Shown: positions 1 through 5,671 of the stretch, piece by piece
How positions within the stretch are numbered: position 1 is the stretch's first letter
How the letters are laid out: each line of letters begins with the position of its first letter
DNA from: Verrucomicrobiota bacterium
GTDB taxonomy: Bacteria; Verrucomicrobiota; Verrucomicrobiia; Opitutales; UBA953
Direction of reading: 5' to 3'
Assembly: GCA_009924965.1 (NCBI GenBank)
Contig: RFQN01000100.1
Span: 1 to 5,671 of the forward strand
DNA: 5,671 nt
Translations under genes and position numbers: made by a program
Notes under the pieces: generated by a model
What the model was told of the DNA's origin: nothing
What the model saw: the letters and a program-made list of their open reading frames with translations, nothing else
Databases searched by the model: none

Positions 1-72
1 CTCGACCCTGTCCTCGATGCATCCCTCGACCCTACCCTCGACTCAGCCATCGACCCTGTCCTCGACTCTGTC
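1..72. repeat. 12-base direct tandem repeat, six degenerate units
   Basis: Six contiguous 12-base units start at 1, 13, 25, 37, 49 and 61. Typical units are CTCGACCCTGTC and CTCGACTCTGTC. The first five bases (CTCGA or ATCGA) are the most constant and the last six vary. The array probably continues to the left of the window edge. It breaks down after 72. Confidence 0.85.
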
Positions 73-90
73 TTCACCTCATTCTTTTAG
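1..90 (+). CDS. C-terminal tail of an upstream gene with LDxx tetrapeptide repeats (partial)
   Basis: Frame 1 is open from the window edge to a TAG at 88-90. It reads as six tetrapeptides (LDPV, LDAS, LDPT, LDSA, IDPV, LDSV) followed by FTSFF and the stop. The period of 12 bases is a multiple of three and the Leu/Ile-Asp pair is kept in every unit, which fits a translated repeat. A terminal Phe is common in outer-membrane beta-barrel proteins, but the tail is too short to support that here. The frame is the same as that of the next gene, with this TAG as the only stop between them and 30 bases from TAG to ATG, so co-transcription is possible. Only 29 codons are visible, and the repeat could equally be non-coding intergenic DNA. 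No function can be given. Confidence 0.35.
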   Translation, partial: LDPVLDASLDPTLDSAIDPVLDSVFTSFF

Positions 91-120
91 ACTGCACCAG
101 CGGCCGGGGGCGCTCATTCT

Positions 121-1821
121 ATGCCCATCCCCATGCTCCACCCTTCCTGCTTCCTGCTGGCCGCCCTGACGCTGAGCGTAGCCGCCGCGGACATCCCTAC
201 GACCAACGCCAAGGTCCATACGGTCACCGTCTACGGCGATCGCGCCGAAGTCGTCCGCCACCTCTCCGCCACCGTCGAGGCCGGTGACCATTCGCTGACC
301 TTCGAGAACCTGCCCGGCGCGACCGACCTTTCGTCCGTCCGCGTCGACGGCAAGGGCGCTTTCACACTCATCGACATCCGCGGCGAACGCATCCAGACGA
401 AGGAAGTCGCCGACGAGCGCGTGCTGAAGCTGAACAAAGAATTGGAAGCGCTCCGGGCTCAGCTCAACGACCTCACCCTTGCCGACAACCGCATCACCCA
501 ACGCAAGGGCGCCTTGGAGAAGGTCCTCGGCCGCCTCACGTCCGTGGGCAAGGAATCCGCCAACGCCGAGATGGACCCCTCCAAGTGGGCCGCCTACCTC
601 CAATACCACGTCGATACGCTCGCCAAGCTCGACCAGGAGACGCTGGCGAACAGCGTCACCCGCCAAGGGCTCACCCTCGACGTCGACCGTGTGCAGCGCG
701 AACTCAACGAGCTCAACGCGCATCGCTTCAAGTTCCGCAACGTCGCCCGCGTGCGCATTGAAGCCAAGCAGGCCGGTCCCATCGAGCTCGACCTCGCCTA
801 CGTCGTCCGCGGCCCGAGCTGGAACCCGCTCTACGACATCCGCGCCGACACGCAGGCCAAGACGATCCAGGTCAACTACCACGCCGAGGTCCGCCAATCC
901 ACGGGCGAGGACTGGAAAGGCGTCGCCCTCAAGCTCTCCACCGCCCAGCCCAACCTCGGCGGCCGCGAACCGCTGATGTCCCCGTGGTTCATCCACCGCT
1001 TCGTCCCCCCGCCCGTCGCGATCACGGGCTCCACCAACGGCGTTGCCGATGGTAACTTTGTGACGACCAGGCGGGCGAAACAAGGCAGCAAATCCGAGGG
1101 CGAACAGACCGTCGCCTTAGGTGGCGTCGCCGCCGCCCCGGCGCCCGCTGCCGCCGCCATGGAGTTCAGCTACGCCCGCGTGAATACGGGGGGCACGGCC
1201 GCGACGTTCGCCATCCCGCGCGCCTACGATGTACCGTCCGACAACAAGCCGGCTAAGGTCGCCATCGCCTCCGAATCCTTCCCGAGCGAGTTCCGCCACA
1301 CCTGCGTGCCCAAGCTCTCGCCCCACGTCTACCTCAAGGCCAAGGCCATCAACAAGTCGGACTTCCCCTTCATCGCCGGCCCGACCGCCGTCTTCCTCGA
1401 CGGTGCGTTCGTCGCCAACGCCAGCCTCGACCTCGTCGCCCCGGGCCAGGAATTCTGGACCTACCTCGGCGCCGACCAGTCGGTGAAGGTCGACCTCAAG
1501 GACCTCGGCAAGGTCGAGGAACTCTCCGGCCTCTTCGGCAAGAAGACCGCCCGCTCCGTCGTCAGCAAGGTCTTCAAGGTCACCAACGGCAAGGCCACCG
1601 AGGTCCAGCTCTCCATCCGCGACCAGGTCCCCTCCTCCAACCACGAGGAGATCAAAGTGGTCTTCGAGGAGCCGAAATACGAGAAGGACACCGACGGCTT
1701 CAAGGTCGACGACTCCAAGTTCGTGGAATGGAACCTGACGCTCAAGCCCGGCGCCAAGCAGGACGTGCCGTTCCGCTTCGCCATCGAACGCCCCGAGGGC
1801 TTCCCCCTCGTCGGCCAATAA
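121..1821 (+). CDS. Secreted DUF4140/DUF4139 (mucoidy inhibitor MuiA family) protein, copy 1
   Basis: This 566-residue protein has the full architecture of the MuiA-like family, whose biochemical role is not established; the family name comes from an effect on mucoid (exopolysaccharide) growth. Residues 1-23 look like a signal peptide with a hydrophobic core (CFLLAALTLSV) and an AAA|D cleavage site, so the mature protein should be periplasmic or exported. Residues about 33-125 match DUF4140 (VTVYGDRAEVVR near the start). Residues about 97-205 are charged, heptad-like coiled coil. DUF4139 runs from about 220 to 558, with the typical SWNPLYDIRAD (233-243), QSTGEDW (259-265), CVPKLSPHVYLKA and VFLDGAFVA stretches. 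An Ala/Pro/Gly-rich linker (about 291-353) interrupts DUF4139. The ATG at 121 has a G-run (106-110) at plausible spacing; the ATG at 133 would also leave a signal peptide. A paralogue follows 35 bases downstream and is probably co-transcribed. The family call is secure; the function is not known. Confidence 0.92.
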   Translation: MPIPMLHPSCFLLAALTLSVAAADIPTTNAKVHTVTVYGDRAEVVRHLSATVEAGDHSLTFENLPGATDLSSVRVDGKGAFTLIDIRGERIQTKEVADERVLKLNKELEALRAQLNDLTLADNRITQRKGALEKVLGRLTSVGKESANAEMDPSKWAAYLQYHVDTLAKLDQETLANSVTRQGLTLDVDRVQRELNELNAHRFKFRNVARVRIEAKQAGPIELDLAYVVRGPSWNPLYDIRADTQAKTIQVNYHAEVRQSTGEDWKGVALKLSTAQPNLGGREPLMSPWFIHRFVPPPVAITGSTNGVADGNFVTTRRAKQGSKSEGEQTVALGGVAAAPAPAAAAMEFSYARVNTGGTAATFAIPRAYDVPSDNKPAKVAIASESFPSEFRHTCVPKLSPHVYLKAKAINKSDFPFIAGPTAVFLDGAFVANASLDLVAPGQEFWTYLGADQSVKVDLKDLGKVEELSGLFGKKTARSVVSKVFKVTNGKATEVQLSIRDQVPSSNHEEIKVVFEEPKYEKDTDGFKVDDSKFVEWNLTLKPGAKQDVPFRFAIERPEGFPLVGQ

Positions 1822-1856
1822 GCCCACCCCACCGCCCATCCCTTTAACACGATAAA

Positions 1857-3548
1857 ATGAAAGCCTTCTCCCTGCTCTGCTTCGCCGCTGTCCTCGGCGC
1901 CGCCGAAATCCCCACCCCCGACGCCAAGCCACGCGAAGTGACGGTCTACGCCGACCGCGCCGAGGTCGTCCGCATCTTCCAAGGCACCCTCGCCGCCGGC
2001 GACCAGTCCCTGCTCTTCGATAACCTGCCGGCCAACGTCGACTTCTCGTCCATCCGCGTGGAAGGCACCGGGGCGTTCACACTCGTCGACATCCGCCCCG
2101 AGACCGTCCAGGTCAAGGAGGTCGCCAACGAGGCCATCCGCGCCCTGCAGGCCAAGATCCAAGCCCAGGAACTCATCCAGAAGGAGCTCGCGCTGGCCGA
2201 AGGCCGCGTAGCCTTCCGCCGCAGCGCCTTGGACAAGGTCCTCGGTCGCCTGACCTCCGTGGGCAAGGAATCCGCCAACCCCGAGATGGACCCGCTCAAA
2301 TGGGCCGCCTACCTCGACTTCCAGGCCCAGCAACAAGTCGCCTTGGACAAGGAAGCCACCGACCTCGCCAAGCGCCTCAAGGAATCGCGCCAGCAGGTCG
2401 ACATTCATAACCGCGAGATCGCTGCCCTCAACGGCAACCAGAACCGCTCCCGCAACTTGGCGCGCGTGAACCTCGACGTAAAGACCGCCGGGCCCGTCTC
2501 GGTGCGCCTCAGCTACGTCGTCCACGGCCCCAGCTGGAAGCCCGTCTACGACCTCCGCGCCGACACCAAGGCCAAGTCCCTGGAAATCACCTACCACGCC
2601 GAGCTGCGCCAATCGACCGGCGAGGACTGGCAAGGCATCGCCCTCAAGCTGTCCACGGCCGAACCGAGCGTCGGTGGCCGCGAGCCCGAAATGTCCCCAT
2701 GGTTCCTTTCCAAGGCCGAACCCGTCGTCTTCCTGGACGAGCTGCGCAGCGACGCCGACCGAGGCCGCGCCGCTGGACGTGGCGTGGGCGCCGCCGAGAA
2801 GCAGAACTTCGGCGTCCTGACGGCCGGCAACAACTTCCAAGCGGCTCCCTACAACGAGTTCAAGGTCAAGAACTCCCTCGCCGACGCAAAGGTCAGCACC
2901 GCCGCAGTCGTCGCCGGCGGCACCGCCGCGACCTACATCATCGAACGCACGACCGACATCAAGTCCGACAACAAGCTGGCCAAGGTGACGGTCATGCGCC
3001 TGCTCCTGCCTTCGACCTACCGCCACAGCTGCGTCCCCAAGCTCTCGAGCTACGTCTACCTCAAGACCCACGCGACCAATAAGTCCGACTTCACCCTGCT
3101 GCCCGGCCGCACGTCGGTCTTCCTCGACGGCGCCTTTGTCGCCAACTCCAGCATGGACCTCGTCCCGGCCGGCCAGGAGTTCTGGACGTTCCTCGGCGTC
3201 GACCAGTCGGTCAGCGTGGAGCGCAAGGAACTCGCCCGCCGCGAAGAGACCTCCGGCGTCTTCGGCAAGAAGACGAAGCGCACGGTCTTCGACCAGGTCT
3301 TCAAGGTGAAGAACGGCAAGGCGACGGAGATCGACCTCGTCATCTGGGACCAGCTCCCGATGGGCGACCACGAGGACATCAAGGTCGTCCTCGAAGAGCC
3401 GAAGTACGAAAAGGACTCCGAGAGCTTCAAGATGAACGAATCGAAGTTCGTGGAATGGCGTCACGCCGTGAAACCCGGCGAAAAGCGCGACGTCCCCTAC
3501 CGCTTCGCCATCGAACGGCCCTGCGACATGCAGGTGATCGGCTTCTGA
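1857..3548 (+). CDS. Secreted DUF4140/DUF4139 (mucoidy inhibitor MuiA family) protein, copy 2
   Basis: This 563-residue paralogue of the preceding gene has the same domain order. A short signal peptide (MKAFSLLCFAAVLGAA, cleavage near 16) is followed by DUF4140 from about 26 (REVTVYADRAEVVR), a Gln/Lys/Glu-rich coiled coil (about 92-200) and DUF4139 (about 213-555) with SWKPVYDLRAD (226-236) and QSTGEDW (252-258). An ungapped hand count over the last 210 residues of both copies gives about 130 identities. The central linker (about 284-350) is unrelated to that of copy 1: it is Arg/Gly- and Asn-rich rather than Ala/Pro-rich. Cys8 lies in the signal peptide, but the residues before it do not form a lipobox. 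The ATG at 1857 is the only sensible start, because the next Met is at residue 144; no Shine-Dalgarno is visible. The two copies may form a hetero-oligomer through their coiled coils, which is an inference. Confidence 0.92.
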   Translation: MKAFSLLCFAAVLGAAEIPTPDAKPREVTVYADRAEVVRIFQGTLAAGDQSLLFDNLPANVDFSSIRVEGTGAFTLVDIRPETVQVKEVANEAIRALQAKIQAQELIQKELALAEGRVAFRRSALDKVLGRLTSVGKESANPEMDPLKWAAYLDFQAQQQVALDKEATDLAKRLKESRQQVDIHNREIAALNGNQNRSRNLARVNLDVKTAGPVSVRLSYVVHGPSWKPVYDLRADTKAKSLEITYHAELRQSTGEDWQGIALKLSTAEPSVGGREPEMSPWFLSKAEPVVFLDELRSDADRGRAAGRGVGAAEKQNFGVLTAGNNFQAAPYNEFKVKNSLADAKVSTAAVVAGGTAATYIIERTTDIKSDNKLAKVTVMRLLLPSTYRHSCVPKLSSYVYLKTHATNKSDFTLLPGRTSVFLDGAFVANSSMDLVPAGQEFWTFLGVDQSVSVERKELARREETSGVFGKKTKRTVFDQVFKVKNGKATEIDLVIWDQLPMGDHEDIKVVLEEPKYEKDSESFKMNESKFVEWRHAVKPGEKRDVPYRFAIERPCDMQVIGF

Positions 3549-3568
3549 GCCGGCCTGCCTCCGCGGCT

Positions 3569-3603
3569 GCGGCCGCCTCTATCCTTCCCATCGGCCGCGT
3601 TTT
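3569..3603 (+). terminator. Possible intrinsic terminator after the MuiA-like pair
   Basis: GCGGCCG (3569-3575) can pair with CGGCCGC (3592-3598) across a 16-base loop, followed after one base by four T (3600-3603). It starts 20 bases after the stop of copy 2 and ends 16 bases before the next ATG. The T-run is short and the loop is large. A second small hairpin, CCGC/GCGG at 3561-3572, competes with it, so the call is weak. Confidence 0.3.
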
Positions 3604-3619
3604 GGTCTAGTCCTCGCGC

Positions 3620-4321
3620 ATGTACCCATTCACCGCGTACCTGCGTCTGGCCTTCCACCCGACCGCCCAGGCCGAAGAGGTGAGCCTGAACCGGCTCGCG
3701 GGAATGTTCGACCATTGGTTCCGCAAGTCGCTGCCGCGCGAACCCCGCGTGACCAAGGTGACCCCGCTGCGCCGCTTCCCGGGCTCGGGCAAACACGAGG
3801 TCTGCTACGACCTCATGGTCACGGGGGAAACGCCGACCGAAGCCGACGCCAGCCTCCTGCCCGACCTGATCCAACAGTTCGCCGACGCGGCCTCGCCTAA
3901 GCAGCTCGATCGCCTCGACCCGGAAAAGCACCCCGACCTGCTCGCCTTGCGGCTCCAAGAGGTCGCCATGCTGACTGGCCAACGCACCCAGTTGAAGGTT
4001 GCTTTCCGCACCGACGAAGCCGCCCTCAAGCGCCTCCCCTCGCCCAGCGACTTGCTGAAGATCGGCCAACTGCAGGACGCCAATGGCTTCTGGCTCTGGG
4101 ACGTCTGTTTCGACCTGACCACCTGGACGGAGAACTGCACCGAGGCGGCCTACCTGCTGACGTTAAGCGAACTCTCCAACACCCCGGGCGATCGCTCCAG
4201 CGACGTCAACCCGTGGGCCGACACGCTCCGCGCTCGCCTCTCCACCACGGAAGCCGCCGCCGCCTTTGCCGCCGCCACCGGCCAGTCCATGCACTGCGCC
4301 GGCGTGGAGAAGGTGGGGTAA
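3620..4321 (+). CDS. Unknown cytoplasmic protein with two internal domain copies
   Basis: I do not recognise this 233-residue protein. It has no signal peptide or membrane segment, so it is probably cytoplasmic. Two halves resemble each other. TAYLRLAF (5-12) then a helix-like stretch, EVCYDLMV (60-67) and ETPTEADASLL (70-80) match RTQLKVAF (122-129), DVCFDLTT (161-168) and ENCTEAAYLL (171-180). Each copy reads as strand, helix, strand, helix, with a Cys kept at the same place in the second strand (C62, C163). The second copy is shorter between its first strand and its Cys. The C-terminus (about 195-233) is Ala-rich and helical. Codon use matches the neighbours, and the coding frame is far more protein-like than the alternatives. 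The ATG at 3620 has no clear Shine-Dalgarno; the next in-frame ATG (residue 29, position 3704) would remove the first strand of copy 1, so 3620 is preferred. It lies 71 bases after the MuiA-like pair on the same strand and could be in the same operon if the hairpin between them does not terminate. Confidence 0.85.
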   Translation: MYPFTAYLRLAFHPTAQAEEVSLNRLAGMFDHWFRKSLPREPRVTKVTPLRRFPGSGKHEVCYDLMVTGETPTEADASLLPDLIQQFADAASPKQLDRLDPEKHPDLLALRLQEVAMLTGQRTQLKVAFRTDEAALKRLPSPSDLLKIGQLQDANGFWLWDVCFDLTTWTENCTEAAYLLTLSELSNTPGDRSSDVNPWADTLRARLSTTEAAAAFAAATGQSMHCAGVEKVG

Positions 4322-4330
4322 GAGTAAGAG

Positions 4331-4460
4331 AGTTCAGAGTACGGATTACGGAGTTCAGATTGCTAAGTGCGGATTAAGCCACCCCAGTCCGTACTCCGTA
4401 CTCTGTAATCCGTACTCCGTACTCTGTAATCCGTACTCCGTACTCCGTAATCCGTACTCT
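4331..4460. repeat. Inverted heptamer repeat array forming a long hairpin
   Basis: The right arm (4389-4458) is ten contiguous 7-base units, CCGTACT, CTGTAAT or CCGTAAT, ordered as a 21-base higher repeat (4389-4409, an identical copy at 4410-4430, and 4431-4451 with one change) plus a partial unit. The left arm (4331-4379) reads as seven degenerate units of the reverse complement: AGTTCAG, AGTACGG, ATTACGG, AGTTCAG, ATTGCTA, AGTGCGG, ATTAAGC. Bases 4336-4354 are a perfect 19-base reverse complement of 4442-4460. The array fills the gap between two convergent genes. No T-run follows either side, so it is not a classical terminator. Confidence 0.9.
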
Positions 4461-4470
4461 ACTCTCCCCC

Positions 4471-5671
4471 TCACTTATCACTCCGCCACGGGCCGGCCGG
4501 GAGGCCGTCAGCGCCCGCGGAGAAGACCGAGACTTCTGGGAAATTAGCCCAAGCGTAACGGGCGGCCTTCGGGGCCTTCACGTCGGGAGCCGAGACGGTG
4601 ACTTTAGCGCCTTCCACCTTCGCGGTGGCGTAGGCCCACTTGCCGTCGGCCCCTTGGACCGCAAAGCCCTTGCCTTCGCCCTTGAGCGTCACGGCGCGGC
4701 TATAGGTGAGCACCCAAGCGTCGCCTTGGAGTTCGGACTTCACGACTCGCGGGGCTTCGCCATCGGCGCGGGTCTTGTAGACGCGGTCGAGGGCCACGGC
4801 GGCGAGGCGATCGCCGACCTGGAACTTGTCCTTCGGGTGGATATCCTTCTCGTCGCCGAGGTCGATGTTCACGGACATCATGGCGCCCGGGACCTTGTCG
4901 GCGATCCACTCCATGGATTCACGGATGACCGGCCAACCGCCGTCTTCCACGGCCACCGGCTTCTTGGCCATGAAGCGCGGGAGCTGGACGATGATGAACG
5001 GGAACTCGCGGCCCCAGGCCTTCTGCCAGGCCTTGATCATGTCGCCGAGGATCCACTTGTAGGCAGCGGCCTGGCCGGCGTTGGATTCGCCCTGATACCA
5101 GATGACCCCCTTGAAGCTGTAGCCGATGAGGGGATGGACCATGCCGTTCCAGTTCATGTGCGGGCCGTTCGACCAGACCGCTTGGGTCTTGGGGTCGGTC
5201 TTGGCCTTGGCCACGCGCGCGGCGACGCCGGCGTCTTCCTTCTCCTGCCAACCCTTGGCTTCGGGCTGCGCATCATACATGCCACGAGGGCCCCAGGCTT
5301 CGGCGCGGGTACCGCCGATGGACGTGACGATCATGCCGACCGGCTGCTTGAGCTCCCCACGCACGGTGGAGGCGAAATAGTAGGCCGCGGCCGAGAAGCC
5401 AGCGACGGTGTCGGGACCCGCGATTTTCCACGAGCCCTTCACGTCCTCGACCGGCGCGGCGGCCGGGATGCGCTGGACGAAGAAGACTCGGATTCCGTTA
5501 TCGCGCGGACGGGCGATGGTTTCCTTGGCGGTGAAGGAACCGCCGACGGTCATGTCCATGTTCGACTGGCCGGAGCCAACCCAGACCTCGCCGACGATGA
5601 CGTCATGGGCGGTGTGGGCCTCGGCGCCGGACTTGATCACGAGATCTTGGCCGGACTCGCTGGGCTTGAGG
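4471..5671 (-). CDS. Sialate O-acetylesterase-like SGNH hydrolase (5' end outside window)
   Basis: This is the C-terminal 400 residues of an SGNH-fold carbohydrate esterase of the sialic-acid-specific acetylesterase (SASA) type, which removes O-acetyl groups from sialic acids or other acetylated sugars. Reading from 5670 down, the frame opens with LKPSESGQDL and has no stop. The GTG at 5640 is therefore internal, and about 80-100 residues (signal peptide and N-terminal beta domain) are probably missing. Counting from that GTG, the nucleophile block is GSGQSNM with Ser26 (codon 5563-5565). SIGGTRAEAW (107-116) and WYQGESN (181-187) are the middle blocks, and DIHP (266-269) supplies the catalytic Asp/His. 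The C-terminal 110 residues form the usual beta-rich tail. All catalytic blocks are intact, so the enzyme should be active. The family is normally exported; the substrate here could be plant or algal acetylated polysaccharide as well as sialate. The gene is convergent with the unknown protein gene. Confidence 0.93.
   Translation of the reverse strand, partial: LKPSESGQDLVIKSGAEAHTAHDVIVGEVWVGSGQSNMDMTVGGSFTAKETIARPRDNGIRVFFVQRIPAAAPVEDVKGSWKIAGPDTVAGFSAAAYYFASTVRGELKQPVGMIVTSIGGTRAEAWGPRGMYDAQPEAKGWQEKEDAGVAARVAKAKTDPKTQAVWSNGPHMNWNGMVHPLIGYSFKGVIWYQGESNAGQAAAYKWILGDMIKAWQKAWGREFPFIIVQLPRFMAKKPVAVEDGGWPVIRESMEWIADKVPGAMMSVNIDLGDEKDIHPKDKFQVGDRLAAVALDRVYKTRADGEAPRVVKSELQGDAWVLTYSRAVTLKGEGKGFAVQGADGKWAYATAKVEGAKVTVSAPDVKAPKAARYAWANFPEVSVFSAGADGLPAGPWRSDK

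Noticed and set aside
79..1083. 334-codon - strand open frame opposite copy 1
   Set aside because: Same antisense shadow effect, with low-complexity composition and no recognisable motif. The other antisense frame at 1117-1932 is rejected for the same reason.
1461..3464. Long - strand open frame (667 codons) opposite the MuiA-like pair
   Set aside because: It lies antisense to two well-supported family members. Its Gly/Val/Leu/Asp/Glu-heavy composition is what the complement of GC-rich, C-ending codons yields; it shows no domain motif.
4331..4460. CRISPR array or intrinsic terminator in the convergent gap
   Set aside because: The units are 7 or 21 bases with no unique spacers, and no T-run follows the hairpin on either strand.
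4266..4547. + strand frame giving heptapeptide repeats (PYSVLCN) over the 21-base array
   Set aside because: It starts inside the end of the 3620 gene in another frame, runs across the hairpin array and into the antisense of the esterase. The peptide repeat follows simply from a 21-base period; no ribosome site is seen.
4700..5251. Arg-rich open frames at 4700-4909 and 4919-5251 on the - strand
   Set aside because: They are alternative frames inside the esterase gene, Arg/Pro/Gly-rich and without family features.
5638..5640. GTG as the start codon of the esterase
   Set aside because: The frame continues upstream to the window edge with family-like sequence (LKPSESGQDLVIK), and starting here would remove the N-terminal beta domain. 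The codon is internal.

Overview
The window is GC-rich and bacterial, with C- or G-ending codons dominating every gene. It holds one probable upstream gene tail, three complete genes on the + strand and one 5'-truncated gene on the - strand. No rRNA, tRNA, CRISPR array, insertion sequence or phage gene was seen. A pair of secreted DUF4140/DUF4139 (MuiA-like) proteins, a secreted-type SGNH sialate O-acetylesterase, weak or absent Shine-Dalgarno sequences and high GC together suggest a glycan-degrading member of the Planctomycetota-Verrucomicrobiota group, perhaps Opitutae. That placement is an inference from gene style only; there is no marker gene here.

Layout. Bases 1-90 are an open frame, made largely of a 12-base tandem repeat, that ends in TAG; it is probably the C-terminal tail of an upstream gene. 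At 121-1821 and 1857-3548 lie two tandem paralogues of the mucoidy-inhibitor/DUF4139 family, each with a signal peptide, an N-terminal DUF4140 domain, a coiled coil and a C-terminal DUF4139 domain. Only 35 bases separate them, so they probably form one operon. A GC-rich hairpin with a short T-run (3569-3603) follows the second copy and may be a terminator. At 3620-4321 is a 233-residue cytoplasmic protein that I do not recognise; it appears to be built from two diverged copies of one domain. At 4322-4470, between two convergent genes, sits an inverted array of 7-base repeats that can fold into a long hairpin. At 4471-5671, on the - strand, is most of a sialate O-acetylesterase-like SGNH hydrolase whose N-terminus lies beyond the window.

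How the genes may work together. The MuiA-like pair and the esterase are all expected outside the cytoplasm, and both families have been linked, by name or by activity, to surface or environmental polysaccharides. The esterase is transcribed towards the others and is a separate unit, so a shared pathway is only a guess. The most unusual items are the inverted heptamer array, the internal duplication of the unknown protein, and the strongly conserved block inside the fast-diverging coiled coils of the paralogue pair.
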